Positions 26,125 to 35,070 of a DNA stretch of 64,000 nt are shown here, in pieces. A program made the translations under genes and the position numbers. The DNA is from Ruegeria sp. R14_0 (GTDB lineage Bacteria; Pseudomonadota; Alphaproteobacteria; Rhodobacterales; Rhodobacteraceae), in NCBI RefSeq assembly GCF_017743975.1, contig NZ_JAGHRC010000001.1:682001-746000 (forward strand), in the 5' to 3' direction. Every line of letters begins with the position of its first letter. Within the stretch, counting starts at the first letter, position 1. Under the pieces are notes generated by a model. It saw only the letters and a program-made list of their open reading frames with translations, did no database searches and was not told where the DNA came from.

Positions 26125-27492
26125 ATGGATGGCACAGTACTGGTCGCAGACGACGACCGCACGATCCGAACCGTTCTGACCCAGGCCCTGACTCGGGCCG
26201 GGTGCAAGGTGCATGCGACCTCATCCCTGACGACGCTGATGCGCTGGGTCGGCGAAGGTAAAGGCGATGTCGTCATCTCAGACGTGGTCATGCCGGACGG
26301 CAACGGGCTTGAGATGCTGCCCAAGATCGCGCAGGACCGTCCGGGGCTGCCGGTGATCGTGATCTCGGCCCAGAATACGATCATGACGGCCATTCAGGCC
26401 GCTGAAGCCGACGCCTACGATTATCTGCCCAAACCGTTCGACCTGCCGGATCTGATGAAGCGCACCGCACGGGCGTTAGAGCAGAAACAGCGTGTCCAGA
26501 GCGAAGCCGCTGCCCCGGTCGAAGATCGCCCTGAAGAATTGCCGCTGGTTGGCCGCACGCCGGGGATGCAGGCCTTGTATCGTCTGGTTGCGCGGGTGAT
26601 GAATACTGACCTGTCGGTGATGATTTCGGGTGAAAGTGGCACCGGTAAGTCTTTGATCGCGCGCGCTATTCATGACTTCTCGGATCGGCGCACGCTGCCC
26701 TTCGTAACTGCGACCGCAGGCGATCTGCGCGATTTGGAAGGCCCGGCGCGCATCATGGCCCGTGTGCGTGGTGGCACGCTGCTGATTGATGAGATCGCCG
26801 ATATCGAGGATGAGATTCAGGCCCGGATCGTCCGTATGATGGACACACCCGGCGACCATGTCCCGCGCTTCATGGCGACCAGCCAGTCGGATCTGACCGA
26901 AGCGATGGAGAGCGGACGGGTGCGTCAGGACCTGTATTACCGTCTGTGCGGCGCAACGATCCATGTTCCGGCTCTGCGCGAGCGTGTGGATGATATCACC
27001 TTGCTGGCCGACCACTTTCTGGCGCGGGAAGAGCGTGAACACGGCACGAAGCGCTGGCTTAGCCCCGAGGCGGTGGAGTTGGTCCGGCGGTATTCGTGGC
27101 CCGGCAACGTCCGGCAACTGGAAAACGCGATCCGCCGCCTGAGCTTGACCAGCCGCGCCGAAGAGATCTCGAAATCCGAGGTCGAGATGGTGTTGGGCAG
27201 CCAACCCGAAGCGGAACCGGTTCTGGGGGACGGTGAGCGCGAAAAACTCTCGGCGTCAGTCGCCCGCCATTTGCGCCGCTATTTCGATCTGCATGGCAAT
27301 TTATTGCCACCGCCGGGCCTCTATCAGCGCATCCTGCGCGAGGTTGAGGCCCCCTTGATCGAACAGGCATTGGACGCAACCGGCGGAAATCAGGCGAAAT
27401 GTGCCGATTTGCTCGGGATCAACAGGAATACGCTTCGCAAAAAAATCACCGATCTCGATATTCAGGTGACACGACGCCGCAAACTGATGTAA
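26125..27492 (+). CDS. ntrC: Nitrogen response regulator NtrC, GAFTGA-less type
   Basis: NtrC activates nitrogen-assimilation genes when phosphorylated. The 455 residues contain a receiver domain with phospho-acceptor Asp53 ([11 protein letters not shown]) and an AAA+ domain with Walker [10 protein letters not shown] near 172. A Fis-type HTH ends the protein ([21 protein letters not shown]). The sigma-54 contact loop GAFTGA is absent: the stretch between [14 protein letters not shown] and [12 protein letters not shown] is shortened. Rhodobacter capsulatus NtrC also lacks it and activates sigma-70 polymerase, so the same mode is likely here. Confidence 0.95.
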   Translation: MDGTVLVADDDRTIRTVLTQALTRAGCKVHATSSLTTLMRWVGEGKGDVVISDVVMPDGNGLEMLPKIAQDRPGLPVIVISAQNTIMTAIQAAEADAYDYLPKPFDLPDLMKRTARALEQKQRVQSEAAAPVEDRPEELPLVGRTPGMQALYRLVARVMNTDLSVMISGESGTGKSLIARAIHDFSDRRTLPFVTATAGDLRDLEGPARIMARVRGGTLLIDEIADIEDEIQARIVRMMDTPGDHVPRFMATSQSDLTEAMESGRVRQDLYYRLCGATIHVPALRERVDDITLLADHFLAREEREHGTKRWLSPEAVELVRRYSWPGNVRQLENAIRRLSLTSRAEEISKSEVEMVLGSQPEAEPVLGDGEREKLSASVARHLRRYFDLHGNLLPPPGLYQRILREVEAPLIEQALDATGGNQAKCADLLGINRNTLRKKITDLDIQVTRRRKLM

Positions 27493-27591
27493 TATGGCCA
27501 CACAAAGCGTGGCATCCGGGTACGCATCCGGCAACGACCACGAGATATGGCGGTAAGCCGCGAAAGCGGCACATCAGGATGAGGGCAGACG

Positions 27592-29880
27592 GTGGCAACC
27601 CGAGCACAGAGCGGGCTGATCCTATCGATTGATCGGTGGCGGAAATCCCGAAAACTGCGCAATATTAGCACCTTGGGGCTGGTTCTTCTGGGGCCGGTTC
27701 TGGCGCTGGCCACCTATCTGGTCATCGGTCCTTTTGATCTGGGCTCTGCCGCCCCCACTCTGCGACTGATTCTTCTGGCGGATCTGGTTTATGTGCTGGT
27801 CGTCGCAGCCTTGGTGTTGGGGCAGGTGGGCAGCCTGATCGCTGCGCGCCGCGCCAAGTCCGCCGGATCACGCCTGCACCTAAGGCTGATCGGTGCCTTT
27901 ACACTTCTGGCGCTGGTGCCGACGGTGACTGTTGCGATCTTTGCAGGTCTTACTGTGAACATCGGCCTGGAAGGTTGGTTCTCGGATCGGGTCCGCCAGG
28001 TGGTCGGATCGTCCCTGTCTGCAGCCGAGGCCTATGAGCTTGAGCATCGTCGCGGTTTGACACAGGACGCTGTCGTTCTGTCGCGCTATCTTGATAACGC
28101 GCGGTCGCTTGATTTCTACATCTCAGATGCTGAGTTGCGCGAGGTTCTGGCGCAAGGACAATCTCAGATTCAACGCGGGCTGCGTGAGGCCTATGTCATT
28201 GACGGCAGTGGAGAAATCAAGTCCCGCGGGGACCGGTCCTATCTGTTCAACTACGAGGCTCCGACGCCAGAGCAGATGGTCGAGGCCACCGATAATGGCC
28301 TGCTGATTATCGCCGATTGGCAAAACAATGAATTCCGCGCCCTGGTGCCTTTGCAGGCCTATTTGGACCGGTATCTCTATGTCAGCCGCGAGGTGGACGG
28401 AGAGTTGCTGACTCTGTTGGATGACACCAAAGAGACGGTGCAGTTCTATCAACAGCTCGAAAGCGAAAGGGGCCGGGTTCTGTTCGAGTTCGGGCTTCTG
28501 TACCTTGGCTTCGCTGTCATCCTGATCCTTGCAGCAATGTCGCTGGGCATGTGGTTTGCCGAACGCCTTTCGCGTCCCGTGGGGCGTCTGACAACGGCGG
28601 CGCAAAGGGTCGGTGCCGGAGACCTGAGCGTTCAGGTCATTGAAGAGGCCAGCGATGACGAGATCGCCATGTTAGGCCGTTATTTCAATCAGATGACGCG
28701 CCAACTTAAAGGGCAGCGGGACACTCTGCTTGAAAACACTCAGCAAATCGAACGCCGCCGCCGTCTGTTTGATTCGGTTCTCAGCTCGGTGACCTCGGGC
28801 GTCGTTGGCGTCGATTCGGATGGGTGCGTGACCTTCGTGAACCGCTCGGCTGAACGTCTTTTGGACTGGTCGCGCGGCGAAGAACATCTGGCGATTGGGA
28901 TCGCGGTTCCGGAATTCCTGCCGTTGTTTGAAAGCCTTAAGGACAGTGGGCAAGAGGCTGTACAGGGGGAGATTAAGGTCACGCGCAAAGGGCGGCTGGA
29001 AAACCTGCTGGTGCGGATGGCAACCCGGCGTGGCGAGGATGGTGGCTTAGAGGGCTATGTGGTCGCTTTCGATGACGTGACCGATCTGGTCAGTGCGCAG
29101 CGTATGGCCGCATGGGGTGACGTGGCCCGGCGCATCGCGCATGAGATCAAGAACCCGCTGACACCAATCCAGCTCAGCGCTGAACGGATCAAACGCAAAT
29201 TCTCGCGCAAGCTGGACGAGGAGGATTGCGACAGCCTTGAATCCATGACCGATGTGATCGTGCGGCAGACCAATGATCTGCGGCGGATCGTGGATGAATT
29301 TTCGAAATTCGCGCGTATGCCGGAACCTGACCGACGGGAAGAAGACATCGTTGGACTGGTGCGCGAAGCGGTTCTGTTGCAGCAGGCCGGACAACCGGAT
29401 GTGCAGATCGACGCGACTTTACCGGATCATCCGATCCAGGCGGATGTGGACGCGACGATGCTGAATCAGGCTCTGACAAACCTGATAAAGAACGCGGGTG
29501 AGGCCATTGAAACGCTTAAGAAAAAAGGTCCACCTGAAAACCTGAAGCCACAGATAAAAGTGGACGTTACCAATGACGATGCGGGAACGGTAATCACGAT
29601 TGCGGACAATGGCATAGGCCTGCCCGAGGACCGGGCAAGGTTGTTTGAACCCTATGTCACCACCCGCGACGAGGGTACGGGTCTGGGCCTGCCCATCGTC
29701 AAAAAGATCATAGAAGAACATGGCGGAGCGCTGACTTTGGAAGATGCGCCCGTTTTCGACGGACAGGACCATTTCGGTGCGATGGCCGTGATCCGTTTGC
29801 CGGGGGGCAATTTTTCCCAGACATCAGCGCCACAAAAGCAGGCAATCAAAACCAACAAACTGAAAGCAGGCCAAAGATGA
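27592..29880 (+). CDS. ntrY: Membrane sensor kinase NtrY
   Basis: NtrY is the membrane-bound kinase paired with NtrX. The 762-residue protein, starting at a GTG, has N-terminal transmembrane helices (about 25-45, 57-80 and 98-120) and a periplasmic sensor region. A further helix near 300-320 leads into a HAMP linker (RLSRPVGRLTTAAQRV), a PAS domain near 390-490, His517 in RRIAHEIKNPLTPIQ and a GHKL ATPase domain with DNGIGLP and EGTGLGLPIV. It lies 99 bases after ntrC and overlaps ntrX by four bases. Confidence 0.95.
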   Translation: MATRAQSGLILSIDRWRKSRKLRNISTLGLVLLGPVLALATYLVIGPFDLGSAAPTLRLILLADLVYVLVVAALVLGQVGSLIAARRAKSAGSRLHLRLIGAFTLLALVPTVTVAIFAGLTVNIGLEGWFSDRVRQVVGSSLSAAEAYELEHRRGLTQDAVVLSRYLDNARSLDFYISDAELREVLAQGQSQIQRGLREAYVIDGSGEIKSRGDRSYLFNYEAPTPEQMVEATDNGLLIIADWQNNEFRALVPLQAYLDRYLYVSREVDGELLTLLDDTKETVQFYQQLESERGRVLFEFGLLYLGFAVILILAAMSLGMWFAERLSRPVGRLTTAAQRVGAGDLSVQVIEEASDDEIAMLGRYFNQMTRQLKGQRDTLLENTQQIERRRRLFDSVLSSVTSGVVGVDSDGCVTFVNRSAERLLDWSRGEEHLAIGIAVPEFLPLFESLKDSGQEAVQGEIKVTRKGRLENLLVRMATRRGEDGGLEGYVVAFDDVTDLVSAQRMAAWGDVARRIAHEIKNPLTPIQLSAERIKRKFSRKLDEEDCDSLESMTDVIVRQTNDLRRIVDEFSKFARMPEPDRREEDIVGLVREAVLLQQAGQPDVQIDATLPDHPIQADVDATMLNQALTNLIKNAGEAIETLKKKGPPENLKPQIKVDVTNDDAGTVITIADNGIGLPEDRARLFEPYVTTRDEGTGLGLPIVKKIIEEHGGALTLEDAPVFDGQDHFGAMAVIRLPGGNFSQTSAPQKQAIKTNKLKAGQR

Positions 29881-31286
29881 GTGACATTCTGATCGTAGAT
29901 GACGAGCGCGATATTCGCGAACTGGTGTCCGACATTCTGGAGGACGAAGGCTATGCAACCCGGTTGGCTGGCAACTCGGACGAATGCATGGCGGCCATCA
30001 ACTCGGAACCACCGGGTCTATTGATCCTGGATATCTGGTTGAAAGACAGCCGGATGGACGGGATCGACATCCTGAAGGCGGTTAAACGCGACAACCCGGA
30101 TGTGCCGGTTGTGATCATTTCCGGCCACGGCAACATCGAAATCGCCGTCGCCGCAATCAAGCAGGGGGCGTACGACTTTATCGAAAAGCCCTTCAATATT
30201 GATCAGTTAATGGTGGTGATCCGCCGCGCCATGGAAACGTCGCGCCTGCGCCGCGAGAATGCTTCTCTGAAACGGCGCGAGGTGACGAACTCGGACATGA
30301 TCGGCAAATCGGCCTCTTTCCGGGCTATGCAGGGCCAATTGGACAAGGTCACCAAGTCAAACGGTCGCGTCATGCTGAGCGGACCGGCCGGGTCGGGCAA
30401 AGAGATTGCCGCGCGCTATATTCACGCCCATTCCAACCGCGCCAACGCGCCGTTTGTCACCGTCAATTGCGCCGGGATTGAACCTGAACGTGTTGAAGAG
30501 GTGCTGTTCGGGCGCGAATCCTCGGAACGCGGGATCGAATCCGGTCTGCTGGAAGAGGCGCATGGCGGCGTGATCTATTTCGACGAAGTCGCTGACATGC
30601 CGTTGGGCACCCAATCCAAGATCCTGCGGGTGCTGGTCGACCAGCAATTCCAGCGGGTCGGTGGCTCGGACAAAGTGCGGGTTGACCTGCGGGTGATCTC
30701 TTCGACGAACCGCGATCTTGAGGCCGAGATCGAAGGTGACCGGTTCCGCGAAGAGCTGTATCACCGACTGAACGTTGTTCCGATTGCAGTGCCGTCGCTG
30801 GAGGACCGGCGCGAGGACATCCCGGTTCTGGCGCAGCACTTTATCGAAATGTGCAATGAAACCCAAGGCTTGCCGATCCGTGATATCTCGGAAGAGGCCG
30901 TAGCGCTGCTGCAGACCATGACTTGGCCGGGCAATGTGCGTCAGCTTAAAAACCTGATCGAGCGAGTTCTGATCCTTGGCGACGGCACAGGCCCCATTGA
31001 GGCCCGTGAGTTGCCGACCGAAGAGGAAAAGACCGACGATTCTGGTCGCGTGGTCCTGTCTGGCGCCTTGGCAACCCTGCCACTGCGCGAAGCGCGCGAG
31101 GCGTTTGAGCGGGAATACCTGCTGACCCAGATCAATCGCTTTGGCGGTAACATCAGCCGGACCGCCAGCTTTGTCGGGATGGAGCGCAGCGCGCTGCACC
31201 GCAAGTTGAAATCATTGGGGGTTGTAACGTCGAACAAATCCGGCGCGCGCGTGGCGCAAATCGACGAACCGGAACCGGCGGAGTAA
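29877..31286 (+). CDS. ntrX: Response regulator NtrX
   Basis: NtrX is the partner regulator of NtrY, linked in alphaproteobacteria to nitrogen metabolism, redox and envelope control. The 469 residues have a receiver domain with Asp52 (LLILDIWLKDS) and an AAA+ domain with Walker A SGPAGSGKE near 166-174. A C-terminal Fis-type HTH follows (GGNISRTASFVGMERSALHRKLK). The GAFTGA loop is replaced by FGRESSERGIESGLLEEAH, so direct sigma-54 activation is unlikely. It overlaps ntrY by four bases. Confidence 0.95.
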   Translation: MSDILIVDDERDIRELVSDILEDEGYATRLAGNSDECMAAINSEPPGLLILDIWLKDSRMDGIDILKAVKRDNPDVPVVIISGHGNIEIAVAAIKQGAYDFIEKPFNIDQLMVVIRRAMETSRLRRENASLKRREVTNSDMIGKSASFRAMQGQLDKVTKSNGRVMLSGPAGSGKEIAARYIHAHSNRANAPFVTVNCAGIEPERVEEVLFGRESSERGIESGLLEEAHGGVIYFDEVADMPLGTQSKILRVLVDQQFQRVGGSDKVRVDLRVISSTNRDLEAEIEGDRFREELYHRLNVVPIAVPSLEDRREDIPVLAQHFIEMCNETQGLPIRDISEEAVALLQTMTWPGNVRQLKNLIERVLILGDGTGPIEARELPTEEEKTDDSGRVVLSGALATLPLREAREAFEREYLLTQINRFGGNISRTASFVGMERSALHRKLKSLGVVTSNKSGARVAQIDEPEPAE

Positions 31287-31299
31287 TCCGCCGGCCGGG

Positions 31300-31893
31300 A
31301 TGGAGAAATCGAAAGTGATGCTCCAGATAGCCTCAAACGGTGCAGGGTATCCGGCATTTGGGCCGCGTCTGAAAAGGATGCGGCGGTCGGTGGGCTACAA
31401 ACAGTCGGCACTTGCCGAGCTGTTGGGAGTTGATCAGACCACGATTTCCAGGTGGGAGAACGGAGTTCAGGTTCCCGAGCCCGCCGTGCAGGCCACGGTT
31501 TTTTCGACGCTGAGTTCAACCAGACGGGATGACAGCGCGCTCAAACGGCTGGTGATGAACTCGAACGAATGCGTCCATCTGGTGGAAGAGGCCAGTCACG
31601 CGTGTCTGGCGTACTCGGCCAGCCGGGCCAAAGACTGGAAAACCAGTCAGCGTGCATTGCTGGGCGTGTCGCTGTGGCAGTTCGCAACCGATGAAATCCG
31701 ACAAGCCGAAGCCGAGTTGCAGAAGGATGGCTGGTGGGACCTTCAGCACCCTGAACCCAAAGCCTTTATCACTTCTGAGGCTAGTCATGACCAAATCAGG
31801 ATCAGTGCGGGGCAGATCATTTGGGAACGTCTGTACCTGTCCGATGGGACTCCGGTTCGGCTGGTGAGCGGGGCACGGGAAAGCCGCGCATAA
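31300..31893 (+). CDS. XRE-family HTH protein with unassigned C-terminal domain
   Basis: This 197-residue probable DNA-binding protein has an XRE helix-turn-helix at about 24-62, with the recognition region ELLGVDQTTISRWENG. The remaining 130 residues include LVEEASHACLAYSASRAKDW and end in a segment with two short strands (GQIIWERLYLSDGTPVRLVSG), perhaps a sensory fold. It begins 14 bases after ntrX and may be co-transcribed. The Met at 31318 (MLQIAS) is an alternative start with a better-placed GGAG. No ligand or target is evident. Confidence 0.7.
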   Translation: MEKSKVMLQIASNGAGYPAFGPRLKRMRRSVGYKQSALAELLGVDQTTISRWENGVQVPEPAVQATVFSTLSSTRRDDSALKRLVMNSNECVHLVEEASHACLAYSASRAKDWKTSQRALLGVSLWQFATDEIRQAEAELQKDGWWDLQHPEPKAFITSEASHDQIRISAGQIIWERLYLSDGTPVRLVSGARESRA

Positions 31894-31936
31894 TTTATGC
31901 GTGTGCTTGGATTCAACGAGCCTGTAGAACAGGCGC

Positions 31937-33112
31937 ATGACTCAGCCCGTTCGTGTTTTTACACAAGTACTTATTCTCTGGCTTGCCGGTTTGGGCGCTG
32001 CCACGCAGTTCGCCAAGATTGCGGTGCCCTTCGCCGATGTTGGGCTGCTTTATCCTGATCACGCAGGCTTCCTGGGGTGGATGTTGTCGATCATCAGCCT
32101 GATTGGTGCCGTTTTCGGGGCTGTGTCGGGTGCGGTTACTGGCCGGGTGGGGCCTGTCAAATTATTGATCTTCGGCTTGCTTCTTGGCGGCGCAATCTCG
32201 TTATACCAAGCGACGATCCCCGGGTTTGACGCGATGCTGATCAGCCGCGTGCTGGAAGGGGTGTCGCATCTTGCTATCGTCGTCGCCGCGCCAACCTTGA
32301 TCGCGCAGATCACCCAAGGCAAAGCCCGCAATGCAGCGATGGTTCTTTGGAGCAGTTTTTTCGGAGTGGCTTTTGCCATGAACGCCTGGATTGGCCTGCC
32401 TTTTGTCGATCAGTTCGGCCTGCCTGCCTTTTTCGGATTGCATGGTGGTTTGATGTTGGCAACTGCAGGTCTGATTGTGTTGATCAGATTGCAGGTGAAT
32501 ATGGACCCGCCCGAGCGGGTGCGTTGGAGCCTGAGATACATCGCAGACGTCCACGTGCGCACATACCGTTCCGCATTTGTGGCCGCTCCGGCGCTGGGGT
32601 GGTTCTTTTATACACTGACCTTTGTGTCGCTTTTGGCAATTCTGCCCGGTCAATTGCCCGAAGCGACCCGGGCCTCGATTGCCGGGCTGATGCCACTTGC
32701 AGGTATCGTGCTGTCGTTACTGGTTGTTCCGTTGTTGTTGAACTTTGTGTCCAGCGTCTTTGTCATCAACCTTGGATTTGGGTTGGCCATCCTAACGATA
32801 TCAGCGCTGTTTCTGGGCGCGCCACTGACAGTCGTGTGCATCGCGCTGTTCGCGGTGCTGGGCTTGGTTCAGGGGGGAAGCTTTGCGGCAGTTCCGCAGC
32901 TCAACACTTCGGCAGAGGCGCAAGCGCTCAGCTATGGAGCGATGGCGCAAATGGGCAATGGCGGCAACCTGCTGGGCACGCCGTTTTTGCTGGCAATCCT
33001 GTTGCGTACGGATGAGGCAGGGATGCTGACCGTGGTCATTGGTATCTATCTTATCGCCATCGCACTCCACCTGTGGTTTGCGGCAAGGCGACGGCAGGTC
33101 GAACCGGAGTGA
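31937..33112 (+). CDS. MFS transporter
   Basis: This is a 391-residue membrane transporter with about twelve hydrophobic helices and a basic C-terminus (AARRRQVEPE). The region after helix 2 (GAVSGAVTGRVGPVKLLIFG, about 62-81) fits the MFS A-motif position, and ISRVLEGVSHLAIVVAAPTLIAQ near 103-125 fits the family's helix 4 block. The substrate cannot be told from sequence. It lies 43 bases downstream of the XRE gene in the same direction, so that protein could regulate it; this is inference. Confidence 0.85.
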   Translation: MTQPVRVFTQVLILWLAGLGAATQFAKIAVPFADVGLLYPDHAGFLGWMLSIISLIGAVFGAVSGAVTGRVGPVKLLIFGLLLGGAISLYQATIPGFDAMLISRVLEGVSHLAIVVAAPTLIAQITQGKARNAAMVLWSSFFGVAFAMNAWIGLPFVDQFGLPAFFGLHGGLMLATAGLIVLIRLQVNMDPPERVRWSLRYIADVHVRTYRSAFVAAPALGWFFYTLTFVSLLAILPGQLPEATRASIAGLMPLAGIVLSLLVVPLLLNFVSSVFVINLGFGLAILTISALFLGAPLTVVCIALFAVLGLVQGGSFAAVPQLNTSAEAQALSYGAMAQMGNGGNLLGTPFLLAILLRTDEAGMLTVVIGIYLIAIALHLWFAARRRQVEPE

Positions 33113-33117
33113 TCCGG

Positions 33118-33597
33118 TCAGATTTGGCCGGGTGTGATGATTTGGAATGATCCGTCGTCGAATTTAACGTAGCAGGACTCGGTTCCCAGCGGCGGCAGTG
33201 TCGTAGTACGCGCTGGCGCAACCTGAGATTTCACATTCTGCTTGCAGGGCGGCAGGCTGACAGGTCGAAATCCTTTTCGCGCCATGCACTGCGCCTCGAC
33301 CGAGTTGCGCAGCCCTGCGTTGACGTCCACGGTGTAAATCTGCCCCGGTTGCCACCAACCCGGTGACCGGTGGCACCGACCGCGACTGTCGCAGTAGGTG
33401 CGGCCGGGCCAATAAGTGGGCGGGCTTTGTCTTACCTGATTGGCCACGGGCACATTCTGAACGGCCTGAACCTGGCATTGCGTGGTTTCGGACTGGGCGC
33501 GCGCGACGCTCTCGCCCTCGCGGTAATACAGCGAAAGCGGGCCACTGCACGCGGACAGGGTCATCACGGGAACAAGCAGGCGAAGCACTGATTTCAT
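33118..33597 (-). CDS. Cysteine-rich lipoprotein of unknown function
   Basis: With the start at 33597 the protein has 159 residues and a lipoprotein signal ending LSAC17, so it is probably membrane-anchored. The mature part is rich in Cys, Gln and Pro. It contains TYWPGRTYCDSRGRCHRSPGWW, and six Cys beyond the lipid-anchor Cys could form disulphides in the periplasm. A C-terminal CYVKFDDGSFQIITPGQ segment resembles a small beta domain. It is convergent with the MFS gene (5-base gap) and divergent from trkA. I do not recognise the family beyond Roseobacter-type lipoproteins. Confidence 0.65.
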   Translation of the reverse strand: MKSVLRLLVPVMTLSACSGPLSLYYREGESVARAQSETTQCQVQAVQNVPVANQVRQSPPTYWPGRTYCDSRGRCHRSPGWWQPGQIYTVDVNAGLRNSVEAQCMARKGFRPVSLPPCKQNVKSQVAPARTTTLPPLGTESCYVKFDDGSFQIITPGQI

Positions 33598-33693
33598 AGG
33601 CTTATCTTGCCTCAATCTGGCAGATATGACAATTCAATTGACCGCTATGGGGGCATCTGTCATTCAAGGATTTCAGGCAGAAGGGCCAGAAAC

Positions 33694-35070
33694 ATGAAGG
33701 TCATCATTTGCGGTGCCGGTCAGGTCGGCTGGCAGATCGCACGCCACTTGTCGGGCGAGCTGAATGACGTAACAGTGGTGGACAACAATCCCGATCTGGT
33801 GCGCCGGGCGACAGAGACGCTGGATGTGCAGGGGATCGCCGGATTTGCCAGCTATCCGGACGTTCTGGAACGTGCAGGCGCGCGGGATGCGGACATGATC
33901 ATCGCGGCGACCCATTCGGACGAGGTGAATATGGTCACCTGTCAGATGGCGCACTCGATTTTCTCGATCCAACGCAAGATCGCACGTCTGCGGGCAAAGT
34001 CTTACCTGCAGGCTATCCATTCGGACCTGTTTCGGCGCGACCATCTGCCGATTGATGTGGTGATCAGCCCCGAGCGCGAGGTCGCCGCCGCCGCCATGCG
34101 CCGCCTGTCGGCCCCCTCGGCCTTTGATACCGAGATGTTCATGGACGGGCAGGCGCAGTTGCTGGGCATTCGCATCGACGAAGACTGCCCCATCGTGAAC
34201 ACGCCCCTGCGCCAATTGACGGATCTGTTTTCGACACTCAGCTCGATTGTGGTTGGGGTTCGACGCGAAGGCACGCTGTTCGCTCCGGAATCTGAAGACC
34301 AACTGTTTGTCGGCGACGAATGCTATGTCTTTACCAATGTCAAAGACGTGGACCGCACCATGGAGGTGTTCGGTAAAGCCCAGAAAAAGCAGGACCGCGT
34401 GGTGATTGTGGGCGGCGGAAATGTCGGGCTCGAGGTCGCGCGGACACTGGAAGAACGTGAAAGTCGCGTGCGCGCCAAGGTCATTGAACGCGACCGCCAA
34501 TGTGCCGAACTGGCTGCAGAAGCGCTGGAGCGCACGATTGTCCTGAACGGCGACGGGTTGGATGCTGCGCTGTTGCGTGAGGCAGGGATTGAGCGCGCCG
34601 ATGCGATGTTGGCGGTTACTGATGATGACCGGGCGAACATGCTGGCTGCCGTACGCGCGAAGGCCGAGGGGTGCGCCCTTGCAATTGCGTTGATCAACGA
34701 CCCCAGCATGGTGGCGCTGATGGGGCCTTTGGGTATCGATGCTTACATCAACCCACGTGCGACCACTGTCAGTTCGATCCTGCGCCATATCCGTCACGGG
34801 CGGGTGCGTCAGGTCTATTCGATCGGCGATGCCGAGGCCGAAGTGATCGAGGCCGAGGTCCTGTCGACCTCTCCCATGGCCGGACAGAAACTGCGGGACA
34901 TCGATTTTCCCGAAGGCGTTCTGGTGGGGGCCGTCCGAAAGGGCGATGAACTGCTGCGTCCGACCGGCAGTCTGCGGATCGAAGAAAAAGACGTGCTGGC
35001 GATCTTTGCGATGGCCAAGGACGTGCCCGAAGTCGAGCGCCTGTTACAGGTTTCAATCGATTTCTTCTGA
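33694..35070 (+). CDS. trkA: Trk potassium uptake protein TrkA
   Basis: TrkA is the cytoplasmic NAD(H)/ATP-binding gating subunit of the Trk potassium system. From the ATG at 33694 (MKVIICGAGQVG) it has 458 residues with two RCK repeats. The first dinucleotide site is CGAGQVG (5-11) and the second VGGGNVGLEVA near 236. Each is followed by an RCK-C domain (EAEVLSTSPMAGQKLRDIDFPEG in the second). The open frame extends further upstream without family character. The stop shares one base with the trkH start (TGATG). Confidence 0.95.
   Translation: MKVIICGAGQVGWQIARHLSGELNDVTVVDNNPDLVRRATETLDVQGIAGFASYPDVLERAGARDADMIIAATHSDEVNMVTCQMAHSIFSIQRKIARLRAKSYLQAIHSDLFRRDHLPIDVVISPEREVAAAAMRRLSAPSAFDTEMFMDGQAQLLGIRIDEDCPIVNTPLRQLTDLFSTLSSIVVGVRREGTLFAPESEDQLFVGDECYVFTNVKDVDRTMEVFGKAQKKQDRVVIVGGGNVGLEVARTLEERESRVRAKVIERDRQCAELAAEALERTIVLNGDGLDAALLREAGIERADAMLAVTDDDRANMLAAVRAKAEGCALAIALINDPSMVALMGPLGIDAYINPRATTVSSILRHIRHGRVRQVYSIGDAEAEVIEAEVLSTSPMAGQKLRDIDFPEGVLVGAVRKGDELLRPTGSLRIEEKDVLAIFAMAKDVPEVERLLQVSIDFF

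Noticed and set aside
30357..31199. A 280-codon minus-strand frame opposite ntrX
   Set aside because: Antisense shadow of a well-supported response regulator; no domain recognised.
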